Assembly (NCBI RefSeq): GCF_014692875.1
Contig: NZ_CP061171.1
Coordinates: 2,852,001-2,916,000, forward strand
Source of the DNA: Pedobacter riviphilus
GTDB lineage: Bacteria > Bacteroidota > Bacteroidia > Sphingobacteriales > Sphingobacteriaceae
Length of the DNA: 64,000 nt
Reading direction: 5' to 3'
A model generated the notes under the pieces. The model was not told the origin of the DNA. It searched no databases and saw only the letters and a list, made by a program, of their open reading frames with translations. Position 1 is the stretch's first letter, and every line of letters starts with the position of its first letter. Below, piece by piece: positions 18,446 through 28,011 of this stretch. The translations under genes and the position numbers were made by a program.

Positions 18446-19711
18446 TTATTTTTTATTCTTTTCTAATTTCAACAGCCGCTTTTGCACATCAATAAGTACC
18501 TTATCCTTTTCAATCAGATGCAACGTAAGCTCTTCTATTTTTTTCAACAACAGTTTGTTCATCTCCCCAACTGCCATTCCATCGCGTTCAAACTCCTTTG
18601 CAGATGGCATTTCAGGCAGGTGTTTGTTCGCTTTAATATAACTTTCCAACGCTTGTAGCGTTTCAACTTTATATCCATCATCAAACACATAATCAGGAGC
18701 ATTGGTACCGTCTACCCTGATTTCGTTGGCTTTTATTTTGCCGTTAACGGTAAGTCTTTCTGTAGGATTGGTTACACCAATACCCACATTACCCCAGGGA
18801 TCTATCCGCATGCGTTCTGTATTGTTATTGGTACTAAAGGTCATAAAGCCACCCGTTTGACTACCACCCCTATAAAAATTCACCGCACTATTGGTTTGTC
18901 CGTAAAAACTATGTTCCAGGGCGAAAGTTTTGCCATTGTAATTCGAAAATGTGGTTTCATAACCTTTAATGCCAAGGTAAGTTCCGGTGCCAGACGCATC
19001 TCCTTCTGGCATTCTGGAAAGTACACTGGCCAGGCCACCAGAACCAGAATATGTGGCAACGTCCAATAGTGCCCTTGGGCTACCCGTACCTACCCCAACG
19101 TGACCAAAATAATCTATGGCTATTCCATTATTAAGCTGATTATTAGCAAAATAAGAAGTACCGCCCGAAGAAGATATGATTGCTGTTCCATTGTGATCTG
19201 TTCCGGTTACCGAAATATCACCACCCCAAACATCAAACTTAGTGCGTGGAGTGGTTAAACCCAATCCGATAAATCCGTTTTGTGCCATTACCAAATTAGG
19301 TATACTTCCCATTTGTTTGGAAAGAAAACCCAGTGATCGGGAATTTCCTTCCAGCTGGATTGAAAATTTTTCATCGCCTGGCACCCCTACATCCACACCC
19401 GAATCGGCTTCATTTTGTGCAAACACGATAGCATTTCGGGCACCAGAACCAAATGTCCAGGCATCATTTAGCGCCTGAAAACGTCCTGTTATGATAAAGC
19501 TTGTCCGCCCAAAATCAGTGGCATTATTCGTAAGGTAAAATTTAGTTGAAGCATCGAACCAGGAATCGCCCCTTACCTGAAAATGACCGATAGGATTTAG
19601 CGTATTCACGCCTGCCGGGCCTGTACTGGTAAAAGTATTTTGAGCTTTTACCGTGTTTAAGACCGAAATAATTAGACTGGCCAGGGCTGTAATGTGGGTT
19701 CGTACACTCAT
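18446..19711 (-). CDS. Tail-fibre-like surface protein
   Basis: This intact 421-residue paralogue has a signal peptide ending near LNTVKAQ, an opening TLNPIGHFQVRGDSWFD (also in the remnant at 56024-56187), and the WGGDISVTGTDHNGTAII module. Several GVGTGSP/GIGVTNP turns and the common C-terminal module follow. Its ATG overlaps the stop of the upstream gene by 4 bp (ATGA), so translation is probably coupled. It lies 5 bp before the next gene. Confidence 0.82.
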   Translation of the reverse strand: MSVRTHITALASLIISVLNTVKAQNTFTSTGPAGVNTLNPIGHFQVRGDSWFDASTKFYLTNNATDFGRTSFIITGRFQALNDAWTFGSGARNAIVFAQNEADSGVDVGVPGDEKFSIQLEGNSRSLGFLSKQMGSIPNLVMAQNGFIGLGLTTPRTKFDVWGGDISVTGTDHNGTAIISSSGGTSYFANNQLNNGIAIDYFGHVGVGTGSPRALLDVATYSGSGGLASVLSRMPEGDASGTGTYLGIKGYETTFSNYNGKTFALEHSFYGQTNSAVNFYRGGSQTGGFMTFSTNNNTERMRIDPWGNVGIGVTNPTERLTVNGKIKANEIRVDGTNAPDYVFDDGYKVETLQALESYIKANKHLPEMPSAKEFERDGMAVGEMNKLLLKKIEELTLHLIEKDKVLIDVQKRLLKLEKNKK

Positions 19712-21173
19712 TTTTTTTGTGCTTTTAAAATTTGTTCAAGTTCCGTAATTTTAGTTTTCTGATCGAGTAAGAGGCGATCTCTCGTCAGGTTTTGTTTACG
19801 TTCTTCAATGATGTAAAGCGTAAGTTCTTCTATCTTTTTCAACAACAGCTTGTTCATCTCCCCAACAGCAATGCCATCACGCTCAAACTCTTTTGCCGAA
19901 GGCACTTCTGGCAAATGTTTGTTCGCTTTAATATAGCTTTCCAACTCTGCTAAGGTTGCAACTTTGTAACTATCCTCGAATACATAGTCAGGTGCACCAG
20001 AGCCATTAACCCTGATTTCGTTGGCTTTGATTTTTCCATTAACGGTAAATTTTTCTTCAGGTGTTATGGTTCCTATTCCCACATTTCCATTTGGTCTGAT
20101 TGACATCGCAGTCATCTTACTATCCGCAACCTCAGGATTGAGATGCACATTAAAATTCAAAGCAATATTCTTAATGCCCGGATAGCCTGCACCAGGATAT
20201 CCACAGCATAGCCATTCTGGCACGGCTTCGATGGATGCACCGAAATAGTTTGGCACAACATCTCTAAAGCCGGCAAAATGGATCCCTTTTAGGCCGTTAC
20301 TGCTATCATAACTGCCCAATGTAATAAATTCGTCGCCGGCAATATGAAGTTTGCTAGCAGGAAGCGGGGTACCAATACCCAGGTTTCCATTTTTATTTAT
20401 CGAAAATACTTCCTGCTCCGGACTTTGCCCGCCATTTAAAGAAAAAAAACCTAAACGCTCATAGTCGCTGTTGATGCTGTTCATTTCGATTCTGAAACGT
20501 CTTGAATTATCAGAAGCGTGAAAACCAATGCGTGGACGTTCGGGGCTTCAGCTCCAATAGCAACACCCGAGTTATTATCAAAATTGTAAGCCTTGATGTC
20601 GCCACCCGCAACCGCTAGCTTATAAGCAGGATTTTGTGTACCAATACCCAAACCTGCAGCAAAATACCCTTGTCCATCTGCCCGCACCGTAAAATTTGTT
20701 ACGCCTGCTGTAACACCTTCATAAAAAAAATTACTCGGTCCGTTAGGATTATCCGTAATGGCTTTAAAAATCCCACCAGGAAAGCTGTAGGTTCCACCAG
20801 CCTGATGGCCGGTAAAAAAATTTTGCCCACCTGAGGTAAGCATGTATATCTTTCCGTTAAGGTTGCCATTGGTCTCGGTAAGTACCCTCGACCATTCGGT
20901 ATTAGGCACATTATTGGTCTTTCTAAACCAAAGGCTCTGGTCAAAAAAGCTGCCCGCAAACTGCATGGCGAAATTATTGTTCACATTACTGTGCCGCACA
21001 TCAAGCAAATGCCACCAACCATTTGCGCCTGCAGGAAAATTGACAGGATTATACGTTTCAAAAAAACCGGATATACCACCCATTTGGCCCGCATCATCTT
21101 TTGGTTTGGTTTCCTGCGCCAAAAGAAAATAAGGGATGCCTAAAAAAAATAAAAATGTAATAAATTTCATCAT
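19708..21173 (-). CDS. Tail-fibre-like protein with pyocin-knob-like N-terminus, frameshifted
   Basis: Open pieces 21173-20481 and 20484-19708 join into 488 residues when one base is restored in the GGGG run at 20542-20545. The junction then reads GAEAPERPRIGFHASDNS. The N-terminal domain (GANGWWHLLDVRHSN, AMQFAGSFFDQSLWFRKTN) resembles the pyocin-knob domain of tailocin and phage fibres, and recurs in 21348-22972 and 50941-52692. GIGT repeats and the common C-terminal module follow. First gene of the run 21173 to 15861, with 174 bp of its own upstream sequence. Confidence 0.77.
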
Positions 21174-21347
21174 AACTTTGTTTGATATTTGCGACTCAAA
21201 AGAATTAAATGAGGTTAGTTATGCCTCCAACAGACGTAATGAGCCAATCTAAAATCTTCAATTAAAACCACAAAAAAAACCGTGTTTGATGAAACCAAGG
21301 GTTTTGACAGTCGAAAGCAATAAAGTAAATGACTAATCTATATATTG
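21174..21347. promoter_or_regulatory. Upstream region of the fibre operon, paralogous to 22973-23130
   Basis: The stretch about 21260-21332 (AAAAAAACCGTGTTTGATGAAACC and onward to AAAGTAAATGAC) aligns at roughly three bases in four with 23065-23124 upstream of the next fibre gene. Conservation outside coding sequence suggests a shared regulatory site or leader. No full TAnnTTTG box was placed. Confidence 0.4.
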
Positions 21348-22972
21348 CTATCTCTTACTTTTCTCCAATTTCAATAATCTTTCCTGTACATTATTTAGCA
21401 CTTTATCTTTTTCTATGAGGTGTAAAGTCAGCTCTTCTATTTTCTTTAACAGTAATTTATTCATTTCACCGAGTGCAATCCCATTTTCGGCAGCTTCAGA
21501 AGCCGATGGAATTTCGGGCAGGTGTTTGTTTTTTTTGATGTATTGCTCGATTTCTTTAAGTGATAAATTCTTGTAATCCTCCTCAAAAACATAATCGGGT
21601 GTTCCTGCACCATCAACCCTGATTTCTTTTGCTTTTATCTTACCGTTAACCGTAAATTTTTCTGAAGGGTTGTTAATACCGATACCAACATAACCAGAAC
21701 CATCAATGGTAATATCATCACCATAATACCACTGTTGTCCGCTACCATTTTTATCGAACATTCTTCTGGTCCCTAAAATCATCCTTCCTGTAGCATTATA
21801 ACTTTGATCGTTAGCGGCAACTGTAATAATCCGGCCCTGGCTATATATATTATTACCATCCGTATTGGCTGGTATGGCAAACTCCAGCTGCGCACCATTT
21901 ATTTGAGACCTCCCCCCGGTATTGGCCTGAATTACCAGCCCACCTGAAGTGATTGGATTTTCGTTACCAGCATTTTTTGAAACCCCTGCATCAACAATAT
22001 GGAGTTTACCATAAGGGCTGGTTGTACCAATACCCAAATTCCCTGCGGCGCTCCATATTCCGTTAGGCAATCCGATATTTGCCTTGCCAAATCCACCGTC
22101 GTAACCCAAATCAATCACTCCGTTACCTGCACGGATAAAATCAACCCTGTTACCCGAATCGTGAAAACCAATGGTGGCATAATCCTGGGCATTCAGGAGA
22201 AGCGTAGTTTTACTGATCCATTCCTGAAGGGTTGGTGAAGAGTTTTCTAAAATATTTCCCAAACTCATGTAACCATCTGTATTATGGCTAAGTACATGGC
22301 TCCCAATACCAGCGCACCTCCTTTTACATCAAGCCTGGCTTGGGGGCTTGCCGTTCCTATACCCACAAATTGATTATCGGAACGGATATGGAATAATGCA
22401 TTGTACTGTGTGCCTCCTGTTTGATGGCTAATGGTAAAATCGTTTCCTGTTAAACCCGAATAACCAAGAGCCCAGTTTCCTTCGAAATTCCCGGTACTGG
22501 GATCATTTCTGGTAAAACGAAGACCCGACCAGCCATTGGGCCTTATTATGGTAAGCCCCTCGGCCCAACCTTCTTCAGCAGCCATAATCTTTAAATTACC
22601 CTCAAATACCCCCTTACCCATCACATGCAGCGGTACCTGTGGTGCAGTTGTTCCAATGCCCACTTTACCATCGCTTTCAGTTACAACTTTTACCCAGGGC
22701 TGTTGGGCATAATTATTGGTTTTACGCAGATAAAAGTTCTGATCGAAAAAGCTACCGGCAAGCTGCATGGCAAAATTATTGGCTCCGTTCGAATGCCTTA
22801 CATCGAGCAAATGCCACCAACTGGAAGCTCCGGCCGGAAAGTTGATAGGTTCTGACGCTTCATAAAAACCAGCATTAACATTAGCCTGACCCGCATCATT
22901 GCGGAAAACGGTTTGCGAAAAGCTACATATTGGCAAAAGCAGTACCAAAAGCAGAAGTAATTTTAGTTTCAT
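21348..22972 (-). CDS. Tail-fibre-like protein with pyocin-knob-like N-terminus, frameshifted
   Basis: Pieces 22972-22265 and 22268-21348 join into 541 residues if one base is restored in the CCC run at 22302-22304. The join reads ALVLGSHVLSHNTDGYMSLGN, and the intact paralogue 50941-52692 has the same segment. The layout is signal peptide, pyocin-knob-like domain (ASSWWHLLDVRHSN), a WAEGLTIIRPNGWSGLRF module shared with 54026-55627, GIGT repeats, an ILGTRRMFDKNGSGQQWYY module and the common C-terminal module. It is a single-gene unit, 174 bp upstream of the next fibre gene. Confidence 0.78.
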
Positions 22973-23534
22973 CTCATTGTTGTTTAGTTATGGCAGTTGC
23001 TAATCAGATAAGTTAATCCCAAAACAATGCGCCATTTTAAATATCAGACAATGTGGGCATTAAAAAAAACCTGATTGACGAAACCACGGTTTTTGATAGT
23101 TGAAAACCCTAAAGTAAATGACCAAATGTGTTGGTGTATTTGCTAGGTTCATAGCATAGATGGACTGAATAGTGATTGTTTAAATATATGTCATTAAATT
23201 TCTGATAGGGTTAAACAGCTAATTGGTTAACACAAAACGACAAACAGCTAATTGAAAACTGGTCTTTCCTATATTAAAAAGGTATGTTGAAAAGGATCTG
23301 GAAACGAATGGTTCCCTGTTTTTCGGGTAGTGTAGTCCCGCCATTCGCTACAATCTTTTTGTTGCGTTATCCCTGAGATTATCGAAGGGACAACAAAAAG
23401 GATTTCCGCTGTTGTCGGGTTTAGTTAAGAGGGCTTGTAGCTTTTGGCAGAGGTTGAATAGCGATTGTTTAAATATATGCTCTTTAAATTTCTGATATGG
23501 TTAATGCTTAAGCGATTAACTGAAAATTCCATCA
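22973..23534. other. Intergenic region with leader-like sequence and a 48-bp direct repeat
   Basis: There is no gene here. About 23065-23124 is the paralogue of the upstream region at 21260-21332. Direct repeats at 23167-23214 and 23456-23504 (both GAATAG, GATTGTTTAAATATATG, then TTTCTGATA and GGTTAA) are about 48 bp and differ at a few positions. Their role is unknown. Confidence 0.5.
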
Positions 23535-24155
23535 TCAAGACTTCTGTTTTTTATAAGCGTTGTATTGCTTAAACATTACATCGATATCATTGTATTTAAT
23601 TTCTTTATCCTGAATTTTCTTTACCAATTCAGGAAAATCGGCAAAGGCTTCTGTTAGAATTTCCTTATAATTACCTCTTCTAAGTGGATAGGTTGTATCT
23701 CCATCCTGGTAAATATAAATTGCCATCTGGCCAGAAATAAAACTGGTAGATGTGGGTGTGTTGGTATAATTATTAGATGGGCTAGGGCCAATATGCCCCA
23801 TCATGCTTGAAGTACTATAAGACACCGTATAGTAACAAAAAAACTTCCTTACGGGTGTAACTGCGATTAATGAACAGTAATGTTTTTCTAACTTTTCCCT
23901 TCCGTAATTTAAAACGACCAAACTATCCTCATTTATAAGTAGCGACGATACCGAATCTATTTTTATTTTCTGCTTCTTCGATGCTGCATTACTTTTAAAA
24001 GTAATGTACTTAACCAAGGGATGATGCGCAATGAGCCCGGATCTTTTTGTCCCGTGTAAATCATAATAAGATGCGGGCTTAAAATATTTGTCGGCCTGTG
24101 ATTGTGCATTAAAGCTGATCGAACAAAGTAATATTAAGATAATAGTGTAACGCAT
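23535..24155 (-). CDS. Secreted protein of unknown function
   Basis: This 206-residue protein has a signal peptide (MRYTIILILLCSISFNAQSQ) and no domain I recognise. It has a basic segment (SNAASKKQKIKI), a Ser/Thr/Pro/Asn-rich stretch near 120-140 and a C-terminal helical part (FPELVKKIQDKEIKYNDIDVMF). The gene stands alone between repeats, facing the same way as the fibre genes. Genuine coding is supported by the signal peptide and length. Confidence 0.6.
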   Translation of the reverse strand: MRYTIILILLCSISFNAQSQADKYFKPASYYDLHGTKRSGLIAHHPLVKYITFKSNAASKKQKIKIDSVSSLLINEDSLVVLNYGREKLEKHYCSLIAVTPVRKFFCYYTVSYSTSSMMGHIGPSPSNNYTNTPTSTSFISGQMAIYIYQDGDTTYPLRRGNYKEILTEAFADFPELVKKIQDKEIKYNDIDVMFKQYNAYKKQKS

Positions 24156-24245
24156 AAGGAAGCTTTAATTTAGTCGTATTTTTGTCCTAATTTATATATT
24201 TTATGCTTAGTTCGTTATTTTCCTTTTTTAATTTTAGCAGAACGT

Positions 24246-24297
24246 CTAGCGCAAGTCTTAGCCCCTCGCCCCAAGCAAAGGCCTGACTTGTGCTTTA
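24246..24297 (-). repeat. Repeat C, copy 1 (GCGCAAGTC hairpin)
   Basis: A 50-bp unit with GCGCAAGTCTTAG at one end and GACTTGTGC at the other, which can fold on itself. Nine copies lie between 24246 and 29162 and none elsewhere in the window. Two copies (this one and 26704) are inverted relative to the other seven. Confidence 0.75.
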
Positions 24298-24323
24298 AAA
24301 TCAAGCTCTAATTTAAAATTCAT

Positions 24324-25091
24324 CCCCCAAGCTGGTGCGAGCTTGTAGCTCGTATCCAAATTAACTTAAATTATATCGATTTCTAACAAACCCTTTTCTC
24401 CAGAAAAATCTATTGCACTACTATACTTCCAATGATAATCTTCTGCTACAAAGCCTGCCTCAACCGGATTGTTGTGAATATAATCGACTTTTTGATCAAT
24501 TACTTCATTTGACCACAGCTCAATAGGCTTATTATGCTGTTGCCAAAATTGGCCATTTGTTACATTACTGTTTTTCTCTCCTGCTCGTTTAAACATCCAA
24601 AGCAGCCACTCTCTTCTACTTTCTTGTATATTTTCACTAATCTCCTTTTGAAGTTTCTTGGATGTGTGTACTTTAAAATCGCGTAGTGTATCGCCTGGAT
24701 TATTATTTTTTGCACTGAATATTAAATGTACATGGCTAGGCATTATGCACCAGCAATAAATTTCCATGCCTTTATTTTTTCGACAATAATCTAAGCCCGC
24801 TATCAAAATGTTAAAATATTGCAATCGAACAAAAACATCAATCCAATATACAGTTGCAAAGCTGACAAAATATAGGCCCTCTTTGTTATAAAACTTGTAT
24901 TTTCTGCTCATTTTGTGCTATTATCTAATTTATAGCAATTTAGATAATCTATGATTATTATGCCTCGAAAATTATAAAAGTTTAGGATTGCGACTTTCTA
25001 AATTTTAGAACTATAGCTTTTTTATATTGGTACGAGTTAAAAACTCGCACCAGCACAATTTATCTAATTACAATCCACTCGGACTAGCAGG
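24324..25091 (-). mobile_element. RAYT element with REP-like inverted ends
   Basis: A 768-bp unit runs from CCCCCAAGCTGG to CTCGGACTAGCAG. The ends are inverted stem-loops: left GCTGGTGCGAG-N7-CTCGTATCC (24331-24357), right GGTACGAG-N7-CTCGCACCAGC (25029-25054). The transposase gene lies inside, and its last codons and stop fall in the left end. Two 280-bp copies lacking the middle (25501-25781, 28484-28763) and two solo right ends (26857-26930, 27179-27239) show that this family has moved here. Confidence 0.8.
24366..24911 (-). CDS. REP-associated tyrosine transposase (RAYT, Y1/HUH superfamily)
   Basis: This 181-residue single-strand transposase family member has the strand MEIYCWCIMPSHVHLIF, whose HVH is the metal-binding HUH motif. 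The C-terminal VDYIHNNPVEAGFV helix holds the catalytic Tyr, and PIELWSNEVIDQK lies before it. RAYTs are thought to cut and join REP palindromes; matching REP-like hairpins bound this gene and are scattered for 5 kb around it. The gene looks intact, so mobility of the nearby short copies may be ongoing. Confidence 0.9.
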   Translation of the reverse strand: MSRKYKFYNKEGLYFVSFATVYWIDVFVRLQYFNILIAGLDYCRKNKGMEIYCWCIMPSHVHLIFSAKNNNPGDTLRDFKVHTSKKLQKEISENIQESRREWLLWMFKRAGEKNSNVTNGQFWQQHNKPIELWSNEVIDQKVDYIHNNPVEAGFVAEDYHWKYSSAIDFSGEKGLLEIDII

Positions 25092-25102
25092 AGTAGGGGC
25101 AC

Positions 25103-25208
25103 TTGAAAAGTAAAAAGCCCGGTCAAATCGCCAGGCTAGTAATTTATTATTTTAAGCACAAGTCAGCCGACACGCCGTTCTGTTCGCTAAGACTTGCGCT
25201 AGCGAGGG
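25103..25208 (+). repeat. Repeat D copy 1 (terminator hairpin) and repeat C copy 2
   Basis: Repeat D (25103-25140) is GAAAAGTAAAAAGCCCGG with CCAGGCT, a GC hairpin of terminator type. Repeat C follows at 25156-25208. The TAG stop of the small minus-strand gene at 25199-25459 lies inside this C copy. Confidence 0.7.
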
Positions 25209-25459
25209 ATTTCAGATATAAAATCCAAAACCCTATTGATATTTTTATTATCTGAAAATAAAGCACTTAAACTATCATCAATTATATCACAATCAATACT
25301 ATCCAATTCCCAATTGTTATCAATTAGTTTAATACGAAAAGTAATAAGACTTCCCTTGTACAATCCACCCCAAACTTTTCTAATAAGACCATCTCTTTTT
25401 TCTGGGTTTAAATGAATAAATCCTGTGAAGCCCAATTCATTCAATCTAACATCATTCAT
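25199..25459 (-). CDS. Small acidic protein, orphan immunity-protein candidate
   Basis: This 86-residue acidic protein (WELDSIDCDIIDDSLSALF) has no family I can name. It is the last in a row of toxin/immunity-like genes that all point the same way, and it lacks an adjacent toxin. Its last codons, IPR and the stop, come from repeat C, so the original C-terminus was probably cut by the repeat. Immunity function is inferred from place, size and charge only. Confidence 0.5.
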   Translation of the reverse strand: MNDVRLNELGFTGFIHLNPEKRDGLIRKVWGGLYKGSLITFRIKLIDNNWELDSIDCDIIDDSLSALFSDNKNINRVLDFISEIPR

Positions 25460-25500
25460 ACTTATTTTCTCTTAAATATAACATCAACTCCCGTATAATT

Positions 25501-25781
25501 CCCCCAAGCTGGTGCGAGCTTGTAGCTCGTATCCAAATTAACTTAAATTATATCGATTTCTAACAAACCTCTTTCTCCAGAAAAATCTATTGTACTACTA
25601 TATCCAATGGTAATCTTCTGCTACAAAGCCTGCCTCAACCGGATTGTTGTGTCTCGAAAATTATGAAAGTTTAGGATTGCGACCTCCTAAATTTTAGAAC
25701 CATAGCTTTTTTATATTGGTACGAGTTAAAAACTCGCACCAGCACAATTTTATCTAATTGCAATCCGCTCGGACTAGCAGG
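25501..25781 (-). mobile_element. 280-bp MITE-like deletion derivative of the RAYT element, copy 1
   Basis: This copy keeps both ends of the RAYT element, including the 3' end of the transposase gene up to GGATTGTTGTG, and joins directly to CTCGAAAATTATGAAAG near the right end. That removes what corresponds to about 24477-24963. The junction is the same in copy 2 at 28484, so this short form multiplied after one deletion. It lies between the immunity-like genes at 25199 and 25785. Confidence 0.8.
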
Positions 25782-25784
25782 GGA

Positions 25785-26210
25785 TTATTCACATTTTTTT
25801 AAAATCTCGATAAAAATCGATTTAATATCAAGGTCAGTTGCTATGTTGAATTCTATTCTATCATCAAATTGAGGAAGATAATGAGTTTTATTATTATTTC
25901 TTATACTCGGAATAAAATAAAGGCTGTTCCCCTCAAGAATAACTGTAAAGCTTTTAGCTACTTTTTCTATCTTACTTCCTTTTGTTAAGCCCAATAAACT
26001 GTAATAATCAGCTGGCGACAAAGCATCTTTCTCTTTTAAATTTTTACTGGATGCTTTTAAACACAGTAATAATTTTTCATTAAAACCAATATTTGATTCA
26101 TTTTTGTCAATAGTTTCAACAAAACTAGTCGCTGACCAAACTCCTGATTTTAACTGCGAATAAGTCACTATTTTATAACAATCATTCAACTCATATACTA
26201 CACTTCTCAT
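25785..26210 (-). CDS. Probable immunity protein paired with the toxin at 26212
   Basis: This 141-residue protein has no named family. The ATG at 26210 is 1 bp from the stop of the toxin-like gene, the usual coupling of toxin and antidote. It starts MRSVVYELNDCYKIVTYSQL and has a Ser/Lys-rich centre. It ends only a few bases from the MITE at 25501-25781. Immunity role is inferred from context. Confidence 0.6.
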   Translation of the reverse strand: MRSVVYELNDCYKIVTYSQLKSGVWSATSFVETIDKNESNIGFNEKLLLCLKASSKNLKEKDALSPADYYSLLGLTKGSKIEKVAKSFTVILEGNSLYFIPSIRNNNKTHYLPQFDDRIEFNIATDLDIKSIFIEILKKCE

Positions 26211-26211
26211 T

Positions 26212-26697
26212 CTATTTTACTTTATTAAATTCAACATTAATATTTTTCTCCTTACCATATTCTTTTATTTGATTAAATATTTCTAATTGTGATTTTGTTG
26301 CAACTCCATTTTGGTAACCAACATCTAAACTTTTAGAATTATAATCCATAGGTGTTATACTTTTGCCACCTGCTTGACCAGATTTAAATTTTTCTAATGC
26401 ATCTACATATTTTTTTAGGGTATTATACAAAAGCTTTCCTGATTTATAGGATTTTGATTTGAGATCGATTGATTTTATACTGGTTACTTCGTTACCATAA
26501 AGTTTATCAATTGTTGGGAAATTATTTGGTAAATTGCCACCTTTCATTTTTTCATAAGCAAATCCTCTAACATTTGGTTCAAACTGAAATATTGATGGGT
26601 TTTCTTTAAGTAAACCTTTATATAAAATAGCTGTGGAAGCTAAATGTCCCCAGCTTTCTGGATTTGACGGATCATTTATGACCCCTCCAATTGCCAT
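26212..26697 (-). CDS. Displaced C-terminal toxin domain, CdiA-type tRNase/restriction-endonuclease-like
   Basis: From ATG 26697 this encodes 161 residues, and the open frame continues upstream into repeat C without its own start region. The core GFAYEKM, NFPTIDK, VTSIKSIDL and the C-terminal IKEYGKEKNINVEF resemble PD-(D/E)xK-like toxin domains at the C-termini of CdiA and RHS proteins, where Asp and the S-x-K-S lysine are active-site residues. No delivery domain precedes it, so it is an orphan cassette. The family assignment is from memory of motif layout. Confidence 0.6.
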   Translation of the reverse strand: MAIGGVINDPSNPESWGHLASTAILYKGLLKENPSIFQFEPNVRGFAYEKMKGGNLPNNFPTIDKLYGNEVTSIKSIDLKSKSYKSGKLLYNTLKKYVDALEKFKSGQAGGKSITPMDYNSKSLDVGYQNGVATKSQLEIFNQIKEYGKEKNINVEFNKVK

Positions 26698-26703
26698 CCC
26701 ACT

Positions 26704-27239
26704 TCTAGCGCAAGTCTTAGCGCACTGGCCCAAGCGAAGGCCCGACTTGTGCTTTCGTTAAATGAACACACAAGTCTCTTTAAAAACTTCAAAGCACAAG
26801 TCAGCCGGTCCACCTTATCCTAAGCACTAAGACTTGCGCCAGTGAGGGCTAGGAATGTTTTTTATATTGGTACGAGTTAAAAACTCGCACCAGCACAATT
26901 TATCTAATTGCAATCCTCTCGGACTAGCAGCGCAATAAAAGCCAGGCTTATCAAACTCAAAATGCTGGAAAAGTAAAAAGCCCGGCAAAAGGCCAGGCTA
27001 AGATTATTAAACGCACAAGTCAGCCGGTCCAGTGCCTCGCTCGCTAAGACTTGCGCTAGGAATGGGGGCAATTGAAAAGTAAAAAGCCCGGCACAAGGGC
27101 CAGGCTAAGATTATTATTCTTTAAAGCACAAGTCAGCCAGCAACACTGCCTCGCTCGCTAAGACTTGCGCCAGTGAAGGGTACGAGTTAAAAACTCGCAC
27201 CAGCACAATTTATCTAATTGAATCCGCTCGGACTAGCAG
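26704..27239. repeat. Cluster of C, D and RAYT-end repeats between two toxin cassettes
   Basis: This 536-bp non-coding stretch holds, in order: C copy 3 (26704-26753), C copy 4 (26794-26848), a solo RAYT right end (26857-26930), a short plus-strand coding tail reading AIKARLIKLKMLEK then stop (26930-26979), D copy 2 (26966-27000), C copy 5 (27013-27060), D copy 3 (27070-27110), C copy 6 (27126-27180) and a second solo right end (27179-27239). No complete gene is present. Confidence 0.8.
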
Positions 27240-27254
27240 GGGGTAGCATAGGAA

Positions 27255-28010
27255 TTATGGATATAAACGTTCGAGTTCATCTATATTTATCCACTCTAAC
27301 CAAGATTTTTGGATAGCCATGTTTTTTTCAGTATCGCTTTCCTCAATGTTTTCAAAAAGCTGAATATAGATTAAACCTTCTTTTAGTTCTTGAATTTGGA
27401 AAGCATTTGGAAAACTAAGGATATGTTGTTTAGGAACGATATCGTAAAATTTTTCCCCAAACCACATTTTCCAAGCGGCTACAATCCATGTCCCTCCGAT
27501 TAAAACACTTCTGCCTGGATTAAAACTTATATCAAACATTTTCATTTTTGTATAGGGATCTAGCTTATAGGGCGTGTTTTTTATGGATTCTAATGGATAT
27601 CCCATGCCTTCTATGTTGCCCTGAAAAACAGTTGATTGAACTTTCTCATAAACTGAGTCGAATAAATAGGCTGACGTAAAACCATCATAACACAAAAATT
27701 TATCAATATCTTCATCATCTATCGATAAGTCATTTTGCGAAATCCATATAGATAGATGCGGTTTACAGGTATTTGTCTCAGTAATTGTAAATAGTTTTTC
27801 ATTTGCACTAACTAAAAGTCCATCATCATAATCCATATTATAGATTTGATCAACATCTTTTGCTTTCCAATTCTTCACTTTCCAAGATTTTCCACTTTTT
27901 TTTAGCGAAAACCTATCGGGTAGAAATTCTACCTTCTTATTAAAAAGCCACAGGTAAAAGTCACCCTTTACTGATCCTTTGTTAAAATTTAATGAAATAG
28001 TTCTCTGCAT
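27255..28010 (-). CDS. Probable immunity protein paired with the toxin at 28012
   Basis: I start this 251-residue protein at ATG 28010 (MQRTISLNF), 1 bp after the toxin stop, rather than at the upstream in-frame starts, which would overlap the toxin. It shows no signal peptide or membrane segment and has acidic patches (SIDDEDIDKF, ENIEESDTEKN). The sequence is unrelated to the other immunity candidates, as expected for specific antidotes. The call is from context. Confidence 0.6.
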   Translation of the reverse strand: MQRTISLNFNKGSVKGDFYLWLFNKKVEFLPDRFSLKKSGKSWKVKNWKAKDVDQIYNMDYDDGLLVSANEKLFTITETNTCKPHLSIWISQNDLSIDDEDIDKFLCYDGFTSAYLFDSVYEKVQSTVFQGNIEGMGYPLESIKNTPYKLDPYTKMKMFDISFNPGRSVLIGGTWIVAAWKMWFGEKFYDIVPKQHILSFPNAFQIQELKEGLIYIQLFENIEESDTEKNMAIQKSWLEWINIDELERLYP

Positions 28011-28011
28011 A

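Noticed and set aside
15861..22972. Prophage or contractile injection system
   Set aside because: Only fibre-like proteins are present, each with a Sec signal peptide. No capsid, portal, sheath, baseplate or lysis gene was seen.
17122..22972. Phase variation by homopolymer slippage in three fibre genes
   Set aside because: The runs are only three or four bases long, too short for slippage control, and the same kind of loss occurs in the unrelated pump and operon genes.
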